Part shown: positions 26,247-34,960 of the stretch, piece after piece
Numbering within the stretch: position 1 is the stretch's first letter
How the letters are laid out: every line of letters begins with the position of its first letter
Origin: Shimia sp. R9_2
Lineage (GTDB): Bacteria; Pseudomonadota; Alphaproteobacteria; Rhodobacterales; Rhodobacteraceae
Direction: 5' to 3'
DNA length: 64,000 bases
Assembly (NCBI RefSeq): GCF_017743735.1
Contig: NZ_JAGHRO010000003.1
Location: 372,001 to 436,000, forward strand
Notes under the pieces: model-generated
Databases searched by the model: none
What the model saw: only the letters and a program-made list of their open reading frames with translations
What the model was told of the DNA's origin: nothing
Made by a program: the position numbers and the translations under genes

Positions 26247-28664
26247 ATGGAGACCACCACCCGCGTGGCCGTTATTGGGGGCGGCGTTGTTGGCTGCTCG
26301 GTATTGTACCATCTGACCAAGCTTGGCTGGTCTGACGTCATGCTTCTCGAGCGCAATGAGCTGACCTCTGGTTCGACATGGCACGCTGCGGGCGGCTTTC
26401 ACACGTTGAACGGCGACACCAATATGGCGGCCCTTCAGGGCTACACAATCAACCTCTACAAGGAACTTGAAGAGCTCACCGGCATGTCCTGCGGCCTGCA
26501 CCACGTCGGAGGCGTGACGCTGGCGGACAATCAGGACCGGTTTGACATGCTGCTGGCCGAACGGGCCAAGCATCGCTTCATGGGGCTGGACACCGAAATC
26601 CTCACGCCGGAGGAAATTCAGAAGTTCGCCCCTGCCACCAATATCGAGGGCATCCTCGGTGCGCTCTATGATCCGCTGGACGGGCACCTTGACCCGTCCG
26701 GCACCACCCATGCCTACGCCAAGGCCGCGCGGCTTGGTGGCGCAACGATCCAGACCCACACAAAGGTTCTGGCCACCAAACAACGCACCGATGGCACTTG
26801 GGATGTGATCACCGACAAGGGTACGATCCATGCGGAGCATGTGGTCAATGCGGCGGGCCTCTGGGCGCGCGAAGTTGGGGCCATGGCCGGTGTCTATTTC
26901 CCGCTACATCCAATGGAGCATCAATACATCGTCACCGAAGATGTGCCTTTGATTGTCGAAATGATGCAGGACGGCAAAGAGCACCCGCATGTGATGGACC
27001 CCGCTGGAGAAAGCTACTTCCGTCAGGAAGGCCGCGGCCTCTGCATCGGCTTTTATGAGCAACCCTGCCGCCCCTGGGCGGTCGATGGCACCCCTTGGGA
27101 CTTTGGCCATGAGCTGCTGCCGGATGATTTTGACAAGATCGAAGACAGCATTGCCTTTGCCTACAACCGTTTCCCTGCTCTGCAAACAGCAGGTGTAAAA
27201 TCGGTCATCCACGGCCCCTTCACCTTTGCCCCAGACGGCAACCCGCTTGTCGGCCCCGTGCCCGGCATGCGCAACTACTGGTCCGCATGTGCCGTGATGG
27301 CCGGCTTCAGCCAGGGCGGCGGCGTTGGGCTGATGCTGGCGCAATGGATGGTCGAAGGAGAATGTGAGCGCGACACCTTCGCCATGGATTGCGCACGGTT
27401 TGGCGATTGGATCACACCGGGCTACACGCGCCCGAAAGTCATCGAAAACTACCAGACCCGCTTCTCGGTCTCCTATCCAAACGAAGAACTGCCCGCCGCG
27501 CGCCCGTTCCGGCAGACGCCGATGTATGACGTGTTTGACAAGATGGGTGCCGTCTGGGGACAGCAGTTTGGCCTTGAGGTGGTGAACTACTTCGCAGAAG
27601 GCGATGAGCCGCGCTATGAAACCCCGTCGTTCCGCCGTTCTAACGCCTTTGAAGCCACCGCGCGCGAGGTCAAAGCCGTGCGCGAAGCCGTGGGCATCAA
27701 CGAAGTCCACAACTTCGGGAAATACATGGTCACCGGCCCAAATGCCCGCAAATGGCTCAACAAGATCATGGCGGGCCGCATTCCGGAACCGGGCCGCCTG
27801 AGCCTGACCCCCATGCTGTCCCACAAGGGCCGCTTGATCGGCGACTTCACCGTGTCTTGCCTGTCAGAAGACGCTTTCCAGCTGACCGCCTCTTACGGCG
27901 CGCAGGCCTATCACATGCGGTGGTTTGAGCAGAATGAGGCCGAAGGCGTGCTGGTCAAAAACGTGTCCGACCGCCTGACAGGCTTCCAGATCGCTGGCCC
28001 CAAGGCCCGCGAAGTCCTGCAGGCCTGCACCCGCAGCAATATCTCAGACATGGCCTTCATGGATGTGCGGCCGCTGACCATCGGCATGGCGGACTGCATT
28101 GTCCAGCGGGTCAGCTACACCGGCGATCTGGGCTTTGAAATCTACTGCGATCCGATGGCACAACGCGCCCTCTGGAACACACTTTGGGGGGCCGGAGAGC
28201 CGCTTGGCATGCGCCCCTTTGGCATGCGCGCCATGATGTCTCTGCGGCTCGACAAATTCTTCGGCTCCTGGCTTTCGGAATATTCCCCTGATTACACCGC
28301 CGCTGAAACCGGATTGGACCGCTTTATCTCCTTCAAGAAAGAAGGCGCTTTCATCGGTCGTGAAGCAGCGGAAGCGCAGAAAGCCGAAGGCGCAGCCCGC
28401 AAACAGTGCTGCTTTGAGGTAGAGGCAGAGGACGCAGACGTTCACGCCTATGAGCCGATTTGGCTCGATGGTGAAGTGGTTGGCTTCTGCACATCCGGCG
28501 GCTACTCGCACCACGCACAGAAATCCATCGCCATTGGTTTTGTGCCCACCAAACAGATCACCGATGATCTGGAGGTTGAGATCGAAATCCTTGGAAAAAT
28601 GCGCTCGGCGAAGATCATGACAGCCCCGCCATTTGATGCAGACGGCACGCGCATGCGGGGCTAG
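26247..28664 (+). CDS. FAD-dependent dimethylglycine/sarcosine dehydrogenase-like protein with GcvT domain
   Basis: An 805-residue cytosolic flavoprotein. The N-terminal DAO-type domain starts with VAVIGGGVVGCSVLYHL (residues 8-24) and has GSTWHAAGG with His46 at the position of the covalent FAD attachment in dimethylglycine and sarcosine dehydrogenases. From about residue 440 an aminomethyltransferase (GcvT-type) half follows, ending with a C-terminal barrel (GGYSHHAQKSIAIGFVP). Such enzymes oxidatively demethylate N-methylated glycine derivatives and pass formaldehyde to tetrahydrofolate. GAGGGAG before the ATG at 26247 fixes the start. Several paralogues are usual in Rhodobacteraceae, so the exact substrate is open. 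It stands alone. Confidence 0.9.
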   Translation: METTTRVAVIGGGVVGCSVLYHLTKLGWSDVMLLERNELTSGSTWHAAGGFHTLNGDTNMAALQGYTINLYKELEELTGMSCGLHHVGGVTLADNQDRFDMLLAERAKHRFMGLDTEILTPEEIQKFAPATNIEGILGALYDPLDGHLDPSGTTHAYAKAARLGGATIQTHTKVLATKQRTDGTWDVITDKGTIHAEHVVNAAGLWAREVGAMAGVYFPLHPMEHQYIVTEDVPLIVEMMQDGKEHPHVMDPAGESYFRQEGRGLCIGFYEQPCRPWAVDGTPWDFGHELLPDDFDKIEDSIAFAYNRFPALQTAGVKSVIHGPFTFAPDGNPLVGPVPGMRNYWSACAVMAGFSQGGGVGLMLAQWMVEGECERDTFAMDCARFGDWITPGYTRPKVIENYQTRFSVSYPNEELPAARPFRQTPMYDVFDKMGAVWGQQFGLEVVNYFAEGDEPRYETPSFRRSNAFEATAREVKAVREAVGINEVHNFGKYMVTGPNARKWLNKIMAGRIPEPGRLSLTPMLSHKGRLIGDFTVSCLSEDAFQLTASYGAQAYHMRWFEQNEAEGVLVKNVSDRLTGFQIAGPKAREVLQACTRSNISDMAFMDVRPLTIGMADCIVQRVSYTGDLGFEIYCDPMAQRALWNTLWGAGEPLGMRPFGMRAMMSLRLDKFFGSWLSEYSPDYTAAETGLDRFISFKKEGAFIGREAAEAQKAEGAARKQCCFEVEAEDADVHAYEPIWLDGEVVGFCTSGGYSHHAQKSIAIGFVPTKQITDDLEVEIEILGKMRSAKIMTAPPFDADGTRMRG

Positions 28665-28730
28665 TATCGCCTCAGAAAACAGAGGCGCCGCAAAACCTGC
28701 GGTACCCACTATGGGCGTTGGTTCAAGAAA

Positions 28731-29345
28731 ATGATTTCGATACTGATACTTGCAGCAGGATCTTCATCTCGCATGCGCGGCGGAGACAAATTGATGGAGG
28801 AGGTAGAAGGCGCCCCACTGCTGCGCAATCTGGCCCAACGGGCCATGAAGACCGGCTCAGAGGTTCTGGTTGCCCTACCCACGGACAGACCACAGCGCCG
28901 CGACGCTCTGGACGGTCTGAACGTCGGCATCGTTGAAGTTTCAGATGCGAGAGAAGGCATGGCCCATTCCCTGCGCGGCGGCATTGCGGCATTGCCAGAG
29001 GAGACCAGCGCCGTAATGATCTTACCTGCGGATATGCCGGAGCTCACGTCAGAGGATTTTCAAACACTCACTGCCGAGCATCAAGACGACCCAAAAGCCA
29101 TTCTGCGGGGCGCGACCAGCACCAACAAACCCGGCCATCCGGTGCTCTTTCCCAGGCGCTTCTTTGAAGATCTGCGCAAACTGTCAGGCGATGTCGGCGC
29201 GCGCGACGTTCTGAAAGCCAACCATGATGTGGTGAAACTGATCCCCTTGCCCGGCGATCATGCCCTGATTGATCTGGACACACCGGAGCAATGGGAAAAC
29301 TGGCGCGCGGCTCAGGATCAAACCCAAGCCGCGCCCCAGTCTTAG
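28731..29345 (+). CDS. MobA-like NTP transferase (molybdenum cofactor cytidylyltransferase type)
   Basis: A 204-residue nucleotidyltransferase. The signature LAAGSSSRMRGGDKL lies at residues 7-21; PADMPELTSEDF carries the metal-binding Asp, and NKPGHPVLFPRRFFEDL and GDVGARDVLK match MocA/MobA-like proteins that attach CMP or GMP to molybdopterin. MocA-type function is suggested by NKPGHPVLF; the molybdoenzymes of the hydroxylase family that would need it are not in the window (NapA uses the GMP form). The start has a weak ribosome site. It converges with the RTX gene over 24 bp. Confidence 0.85.
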   Translation: MISILILAAGSSSRMRGGDKLMEEVEGAPLLRNLAQRAMKTGSEVLVALPTDRPQRRDALDGLNVGIVEVSDAREGMAHSLRGGIAALPEETSAVMILPADMPELTSEDFQTLTAEHQDDPKAILRGATSTNKPGHPVLFPRRFFEDLRKLSGDVGARDVLKANHDVVKLIPLPGDHALIDLDTPEQWENWRAAQDQTQAAPQS

Positions 29346-29369
29346 AGAAGAGGTCTTAGAACAGCACTC

Positions 29370-32300
29370 TTAGAACAGGAAGTGGTCGCTGCTCAGATCA
29401 TTGAGCTGCGCATCTTCCAAAGTGATATTGTGACTGCCCAGCGAGATCACCACATCAGCCCCGCTTTGCTTGGCGTGATTTGACATCAGGTCGGAGAAGC
29501 TCTTGATCTCTGTGACCTCAGAGAAGTCCAGCACATCCGCGTCACCATCCACGTCAAAATCGGTCACCACATCGCTGCCAAAGCCGTTGTGGAAGACAAA
29601 CACATCCACGCCCATGCCACCGGTCATCCGGTCATTGCCCGCATCGCCGCGCAAAGTGTCATCACCGCCGCCGCCAATCAGCGTATCGTTGCCTGCCGCG
29701 CCGCGGATATAGTTATCCCCCGCGTCACCGGTCAGATGGTCGGAAGCCTCTTGCGATCCCACCAGCCCTTCGATGCTGACATAGGTGTCAGAGCTTGAGT
29801 TTTCGCCGGTCTGCAGGTTGGCAGTCACGCCGGTCGCATGGCCCCAATAGCTGGCGGTGTCAAAACCTTCGCCGCCGTCAAACACATCTTTGCCGTCATC
29901 ATCGCGCAGATAGTCATCGCCCGCGCCACCTTCCAGCCGGTCATTGCCCTCGCCGCCATAAAGCCGGTCGGTGCCTTCACCGCCGATCAGCGTGTCATGC
30001 CCGTCATAGCCATGCAGCGAGTCATTGCCACCAGCCCCGTCCAGACGGTTTGCCACCTCATTGCCGTAGAAACGGTCGTCCGCAATATTGGAGCCAAGCA
30101 GATGCTCGATGCTGTCATAGGTGTCAGCACTGGTGTTCTTGCCGGTGGTCAGGCTCGCCGCCACACCGTATTTGTGGCCCCAGTAAGACACGGTGTCCTG
30201 TCCGGCACCACCCTCAAAGACATCCCGGCCGTTCTCATCACGCAGATAGTCATCGCCATCACCACCTCTCAGCGTGTCGTCCCCGGCGCGCCCATAGAGG
30301 CGGTCATCCCCGAAAGCACCATAGAGCAGATTGTCACCACGGCTGCCTACCAGCGTGTCATTGGCTTCATTGGATCCGTAGAGATTTTCGATGCTGTCAT
30401 AAGTATCAGAGCTGTTGTTCTTGCCGGTGTGCAGATCAACATAAACGCCGTAGTGGTGCCCCCAATAAGAGGCCGTGTCATTGCCAGCGCCACCGACGAA
30501 CTCATCACGACCGTTTTCATCGCGCAGATAGTCATCGCCATCCCCGCCGATCAGCAGGTCATCGCCGCTGCCGCCATAAAGCCGATCCGCACCGTCGCGC
30601 CCTTCCAAACGGTCGTCGTTGCGCCCCCCAATAACGGTGTCATCGCCGGTGCCGCCCACCAGGAAATCATCCCCGTCGCGCCCGTTGATATAGTCGTCCC
30701 CCCCGCTGCCATCAAAGCCGTCCTCACCGTCACCACCTTCGAGAACTTCTGCGGAATTGGTGCCGAAGATGACATCTTCATGCACGATGGTGATTTCAAT
30801 CACCTCATAGGGGTTGAGCGTCGCCGTCAGGTTGGAAACATCGCTGCCAAGCGCCTGCTGCGAGACATCGGTGACCGAACCCGTGACATCGGTTTCCGTC
30901 GCGAAATAGAAATCATTCAGGCTGGTTGCACGCGACACACCGGGACGCAACAGAATGTCCTGCGGCTGCGGCAAATAGGTTTTAATGTTGCCGCCAACAG
31001 TCTTGATCAGACTGTCATCCCAGGCATCTCCCAGAACATCGCGCAGCGCATTCAGCTCAGCCTGATCAATGGTCCGCCGCGGGTTACGCGAGGCCAGATC
31101 GCCATATTCGTCATAGGCCGCATTGTCGCTCAAACCGTCCGAGGTTGCCGCGTCAAAGCCGATCAGCCGCCCGCTCCAGCTTTCGGCCATACCCGCAAGA
31201 TCAGACAGATCGAGCGTAAAGTCCTGGCCAAAATTTTCGCTGTGAGAGGTCACATAGACAACCGTCCGGTAACCGTTGGTAAAGGCATTCACCTCCAACT
31301 GCGTCGGATCAAAGCCCCCCAGGCTGACGGCATACATCGCGCCGTTCTCCGGGTGCAGGCTCTCGGTCATCAGTTTCAGCGCAACACCCGCGGGGGTCAA
31401 CTCAACCGGACCAGCATCATTGTTGCCACCCGCAATCGCGGAGGCAGTGTTGTGGCGGATGGTCCAGAAATCCGCCCCATCGACACCCAGCTCCACCATG
31501 CTGTGGAACTGCTCCACAATCGCACCAGCCGCGCGCAGGCCGAGATAGGACCAATGGCCGATTTCGACGTTCCATTCCGTAAGCTGCAGATCGAGGTCCT
31601 GAGGGATCAGTCCCTCCCAAGTTGCCAGACGCAGATCGAGGTTCTTCAGCTCTGAACGGCTGGCGGCAGGGCTGAGGTCATAGCCGTCCACCTCATCATC
31701 AAAGTAGTAGTGCGCAATCACCCCGTCTACGGCACCAGAGGCACTATCTGTCTGGAAGCCATTGGTGATATCGCGGTCGGCATCCAACTGCTCAATGAGC
31801 TCAAGATTGCCCTTCACGATGCGTTTTTCAAAACCGCTCAGGCTGCGATAATAGTCTTCGCCAGATTGCGCGTCAGACCAATCCGCCGGCCGCACGTCGC
31901 GGTCCCAATGCTGCATGGCCGCAATTGCATCTTCATCCGAAATGCTCCCAAAGCTGCCGCCTTTGTAGTTGGAGCCATCCCCGACCACATTGGAGCTCTG
32001 CACCCAGATATCGGGCTGATAGCCATTGATCGAAGCTCCGCTCAGGCCACGTGCAATGTCATGGGCGTATTCGCCGTATTCTCTCTCATCAATGTGCTGC
32101 CAGAATTCATTGCCGATTTCATAGCCGACAATCAGCTCCGCCTTGTCGCCCATATACTGCAGCATCAGGTTGGCCCAATCGCGCACATCCTGCTGATTTG
32201 CGTTCTCAGGAGACAGCGCAGGCACCACCAAAGTGGTCCGGTTGCCGGTCTCCATCACCCAGTCGAGATAATTCCGCAGATCTTCGCGCAGCTGATCCGT

Positions 32301-32519
32301 GCCGCTTTCAGAGCGGTCCAACTCAATGATGTTCTCGCTCGCAGCGCGGCCACCGGGATAGCGCAGTCTTGTGGAGCCCAGAACGTCAATGGCATCAGAA
32401 AACTCGTCTGTGGGGACGCCATTGACCTCATTGGTTGTGCCAAGGAGGTTGGCTCCAAACATGTCCGCGCGCACTTCGACTGGCGCACTACTGCGATCCA
32501 CAGTAATGGTGATAGGCAT
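29370..32519 (-). CDS. Secreted RTX protein with glycosidase-like N-terminal domain
   Basis: A 1049-residue protein without Sec signal. Residues 1 to about 480 look like a clan GH-A TIM-barrel glycosidase: LRYPGG at 52-57, GNEFW at 136-140 with E138 as possible acid/base, and LTEWN at 313-317 with E315 as possible nucleophile. From about 584 come RTX calcium-binding nonapeptides (GGxGxDxLx), interrupted by three copies of a longer module with SYWGH and DTYxSIExLxGS near residues 680, 775 and 888. The end (DVFVFHNGFGSDVV, DFDVDGDADVLDFSE) matches serralysin-type C-termini used for type I secretion. The ATG at 32519 has GAGGA 9 nt upstream. The polysaccharide target is unknown, and no type I transporter gene is nearby. 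Confidence 0.88.
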   Translation of the reverse strand: MPITITVDRSSAPVEVRADMFGANLLGTTNEVNGVPTDEFSDAIDVLGSTRLRYPGGRAASENIIELDRSESGTDQLREDLRNYLDWVMETGNRTTLVVPALSPENANQQDVRDWANLMLQYMGDKAELIVGYEIGNEFWQHIDEREYGEYAHDIARGLSGASINGYQPDIWVQSSNVVGDGSNYKGGSFGSISDEDAIAAMQHWDRDVRPADWSDAQSGEDYYRSLSGFEKRIVKGNLELIEQLDADRDITNGFQTDSASGAVDGVIAHYYFDDEVDGYDLSPAASRSELKNLDLRLATWEGLIPQDLDLQLTEWNVEIGHWSYLGLRAAGAIVEQFHSMVELGVDGADFWTIRHNTASAIAGGNNDAGPVELTPAGVALKLMTESLHPENGAMYAVSLGGFDPTQLEVNAFTNGYRTVVYVTSHSENFGQDFTLDLSDLAGMAESWSGRLIGFDAATSDGLSDNAAYDEYGDLASRNPRRTIDQAELNALRDVLGDAWDDSLIKTVGGNIKTYLPQPQDILLRPGVSRATSLNDFYFATETDVTGSVTDVSQQALGSDVSNLTATLNPYEVIEITIVHEDVIFGTNSAEVLEGGDGEDGFDGSGGDDYINGRDGDDFLVGGTGDDTVIGGRNDDRLEGRDGADRLYGGSGDDLLIGGDGDDYLRDENGRDEFVGGAGNDTASYWGHHYGVYVDLHTGKNNSSDTYDSIENLYGSNEANDTLVGSRGDNLLYGAFGDDRLYGRAGDDTLRGGDGDDYLRDENGRDVFEGGAGQDTVSYWGHKYGVAASLTTGKNTSADTYDSIEHLLGSNIADDRFYGNEVANRLDGAGGNDSLHGYDGHDTLIGGEGTDRLYGGEGNDRLEGGAGDDYLRDDDGKDVFDGGEGFDTASYWGHATGVTANLQTGENSSSDTYVSIEGLVGSQEASDHLTGDAGDNYIRGAAGNDTLIGGGGDDTLRGDAGNDRMTGGMGVDVFVFHNGFGSDVVTDFDVDGDADVLDFSEVTEIKSFSDLMSNHAKQSGADVVISLGSHNITLEDAQLNDLSSDHFLF

Positions 32520-32541
32520 CAAACTGTCCTCAGACTGAGTA

Positions 32542-32652
32542 TTAGTGCGCGGCGCGTCCTGCGACCTGCTGTGCGGCGCTACGTCCGCCTAACGGCATAG
32601 CGTCCTGGCTATGCGGCTTGCTCTTGGCAAAGCTGTACTGCTTGAGAAACAT
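32542..32652 (-). CDS. Possible 36-residue peptide upstream of the RTX gene
   Basis: A short frame MFLKQYSFAKSKPHSQDAMP... ends in AGRAAH and a TAA 22 bp before the RTX ATG. GGGGA lies about 9 nt ahead of its ATG, better than chance. The peptide is basic and hydrophilic, with no signal or membrane segment. It contains the DNA hairpin GCATAGC-N6-GCTATGC (32595-32614). It could be a small structural gene or a leader coupled to the RTX gene; no homologue is known to me. Confidence 0.4.
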   Translation of the reverse strand: MFLKQYSFAKSKPHSQDAMPLGGRSAAQQVAGRAAH

Positions 32653-33024
32653 GACTGTGTCCCCACGATAAGGCCTTCCCAGGCCGTTACAAATCCCACC
32701 TCTATTGGTAGGACTTTCCGCTTAACGAAGCCAAAACATTGAATTTTCAAGTTCTCTCAAATTTGCAGAGAACTAAAAAATTGGCGATTGCTAGACGTAA
32801 GCCACTGTAAATAATTGGATTTTCAAAGTGCAACAATTCGCCAGAGAATTGCATCCTATTGTCAAAATTTTAAGAAGATGCTGATCGCCCAATTCTTGCC
32901 ACATTCTAAACACACGAGCGACTCACTGCCTCAACCTGGCTGACACAATCGATCTGACTGCCACAAAAACACCCCATTAGGGCGAGTCGCAGATTCGGTT
33001 CACGAGAGTTTTTTGTAGGAGAGA
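32653..33024. promoter_or_regulatory. AT-rich upstream region of the RTX gene
   Basis: About 370 bp without a gene, clearly more AT-rich than its surroundings. It holds a perfect 8-bp inverted repeat AGTTCTCT-N9-AGAGAACT at 32750-32774, a smaller one CAATTC-N6-GAATTG near 32834, and GGCCT-N4-AGGCC near 32683. The promoter for the minus-strand small ORF and RTX gene should lie here. No known regulator site was recognised. Confidence 0.5.
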
Positions 33025-33101
33025 TGGCGCACCCAGAAGGATTCGAACCTTCGACCTTCGCCTTCGGAGGGCGACACTCTATCCAGCTGAGCTATGGGTG
33101 C
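33025..33101 (-). tRNA. tRNA-Arg (anticodon CCG)
   Basis: Full cloverleaf on the minus strand, 77 nt with encoded CCA: acceptor GCACCCA/TGGGTGC, D-arm GCTC...GAGT, anticodon stem TCGCC/GGCGA with loop CTCCGAA (anticodon CCG), T-arm GAAGG-TTCGAAT-CCTTC, discriminator G. It reads CGG codons. No integrase or duplicated 3' end is near, so it does not look like a used integration site. Confidence 0.97.
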
Positions 33102-33104
33102 TTC

Positions 33105-33138
33105 CAAAACGGGGTATAGCCAGTGTGGCTACGCCCCG
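33105..33138 (-). terminator. Rho-independent terminator of the suf operon
   Basis: On the minus strand CGGGGCGTAGCCA-CAC-TGGCTATACCCCG forms a 13-bp stem with two imperfect pairs, followed by TTTT. It lies 18 bp past the sufS stop and just before the tRNA gene. Confidence 0.82.
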
Positions 33139-33156
33139 CAATCGCAAAATGCGTGG

Positions 33157-34377
33157 TTAGGCAAAGAGTTCGTGGGCGAGTTCGAGCGCATCCACCAGCA
33201 CATCCACCTCTTCTGTGGTGTTATAAAGGCCAAAGCTGGCGCGGCAGGTGGCCGACACACCCAGATGATCCATCAGCGGCCCGGCACAGTGGTGCCCTGC
33301 CCGCACAGCCACACCTTTTTTGTCCAGAATGGTGGAGATGTCATGCGCGTGCGCTGCGCCATCCAGCGTGAAGCTGAAGATCGCCGCCTTATCCGCCGTT
33401 GTGCCCTGCACCTGCAGCCAATTCAGCCCGGAGAGCTTCTGCACCGCATAGTCCCGCAGCGAGGCCTCATGTGCGGCGATGTTCTCCATGCCGAGATCCA
33501 TCATATACTCCAGCGCCACGCCCAGACCGATGGTCTGCACAATGCCCGGTGTACCTGCTTCAAACTTCATTGGCGGATCATTGTAGATGACAGCTTCTTT
33601 GCTGACTTCCTTGATCATGTCGCCGCCCCCGATAAAGGGGCGCATCTCCGCCATGCGTTCTGCCTTACAGTAGATCGCGCCGGAGCCGGACGGGCCATAA
33701 AGCTTGTGCCCGGTGATCGCATAGAAATCGCAGTCGATGTCCTGCACGTCCACAGGCGCGTGAACCGAGCCCTGAGAGCCGTCCACCAGCACCGGCACGC
33801 CTTTTTCATGGGCTGCAGCGGTGATGGTTTTCACATCCACCATGGTGCCCAGTACGTTGGAACACTGCGTGATGGCGACAAGCTTGGTCTTGGGGCCAAT
33901 GGCGTCAATCACCGCCTGCGGGTCCAGCGCACCGGTTGCGTCCACATCCACCCATTTGATCACCACGCCCTGACGCTCGCGCAGGAAATGCCACGGCACA
34001 ATATTGGCGTGGTGCTCCATCACCGACAGAACAATCTCATCGCCAGCTTCCATCCGCGGCATCGCCCAGCCATAGGCCACCATATTGATGCCTTCGGTGG
34101 TGCCGGAATTCAGGACGATCTCATCCTCGCTCTTGGCGTTCAGGAACTTAGCAATGATGCCCCGCACGGCCTCATATTTGTCGGTCGCCAGATTGGACAG
34201 ATAGTGCAAACCGCGGTGCACATTGGCGTATTCATCAGCATAGGCCTGCGTGACCGCATCAATCACCACCTTGGGCTTTTGCGCGGAGGCCCCATTGTCC
34301 AGATACACCAGCGGCTTTCCATTCACCTCACGGCTGAGGATCGGAAAATCAGCGCGGATTTTATTGACGTCATACAT
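33157..34377 (-). CDS. sufS: SufS, class II cysteine desulfurase
   Basis: A 406-residue PLP enzyme that takes sulfur from cysteine for Fe-S cluster building on SufBCD. The PLP lysine is in AITGHKLYGPSGSG; the persulfide cysteine is in RAGHHCAGPLM, the class II form. NSGTTEGINMVA and MEHHANIVPW are typical cofactor contacts. The ATG at 34377 begins one base after the stop of the upstream membrane protein gene. It is the last gene of the suf operon and is followed by a terminator. No sufE gene is seen in this operon. Confidence 0.96.
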   Translation of the reverse strand: MYDVNKIRADFPILSREVNGKPLVYLDNGASAQKPKVVIDAVTQAYADEYANVHRGLHYLSNLATDKYEAVRGIIAKFLNAKSEDEIVLNSGTTEGINMVAYGWAMPRMEAGDEIVLSVMEHHANIVPWHFLRERQGVVIKWVDVDATGALDPQAVIDAIGPKTKLVAITQCSNVLGTMVDVKTITAAAHEKGVPVLVDGSQGSVHAPVDVQDIDCDFYAITGHKLYGPSGSGAIYCKAERMAEMRPFIGGGDMIKEVSKEAVIYNDPPMKFEAGTPGIVQTIGLGVALEYMMDLGMENIAAHEASLRDYAVQKLSGLNWLQVQGTTADKAAIFSFTLDGAAHAHDISTILDKKGVAVRAGHHCAGPLMDHLGVSATCRASFGLYNTTEEVDVLVDALELAHELFA

Positions 34378-34378
34378 G

Positions 34379-34960
34379 TTAGGACATCCCAATTGCGGTT
34401 GCGGCAGTCAGTGACAGCAGCATGGTCATTCCGAGCACAAGGCCCAATGAGGTAAAAAGCAGCAGCACGAAGGTTTTGCCAAGGCTGCCGATGCCATGGA
34501 TCACATTGACGAAATGCAACACGATCCAGATCGAATAGAGCCCCACGCCAAGCGACAGCAGCAACGCGAAGTTTGGCAGCAAAACCATAAGGATAAGCAC
34601 AAACAATTGAACCACGAAACGCATATACTGCAGCCAGCCCATGGCCAGCAGCAGATCGTCAAACCGCCCGCGTCCACCAATCGCGCGACCGCCCCAGAAG
34701 AAGGCAAAGATCAGCACAATCAGCCCACCGCCCATGGCAAAGGCATAGAGGAACGGCGCATTCAGCAGAGGTGTGGCAAACTCTTCAGGCGCGGGGAAAA
34801 TGGCCAGCGTCAGGAAATGAGCAAACACATTCAGCAGGATGCCCAGAAAGAGGATCATCCAGCCAATTTGGCGTGCCACCGGGCGGCTCATGATCGCCAA
34901 GGCCGCCTCCGCAGGGTCACGGATCGTGAGCCAGAACAAAGCGCTCAATTGGTCTTTCAT
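34379..34960 (-). CDS. YIP1-like multi-pass membrane protein in the suf operon
   Basis: A 193-residue integral membrane protein with about five hydrophobic segments (for example MILFLGILLNVFAHFLTLAIF, FVVQLFVLILMVLLPNFALLL, FVLLLFTSLGLVLGMTML). The layout resembles the broad Yip1-domain family. It overlaps the preceding gene by 4 bp and ends one base before sufS, so it is firmly embedded in the suf operon. No iron-, sulfur- or transport-specific motif is visible; its role in Fe-S biogenesis, if any, is unknown. Confidence 0.8.
   Translation of the reverse strand: MKDQLSALFWLTIRDPAEAALAIMSRPVARQIGWMILFLGILLNVFAHFLTLAIFPAPEEFATPLLNAPFLYAFAMGGGLIVLIFAFFWGGRAIGGRGRFDDLLLAMGWLQYMRFVVQLFVLILMVLLPNFALLLSLGVGLYSIWIVLHFVNVIHGIGSLGKTFVLLLFTSLGLVLGMTMLLSLTAATAIGMS

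Noticed and set aside
29503..31655. RTX repeat DNA as a possible CRISPR or satellite array
   Set aside because: The repeats code for GGxGxD nonapeptides in a continuous frame and lack constant spacers.
33025..33101. tRNA-Arg as a genomic island attachment site
   Set aside because: No integrase, no duplicated tRNA 3' end and no composition shift beyond the AT-rich promoter region; the suf operon next to it is core.
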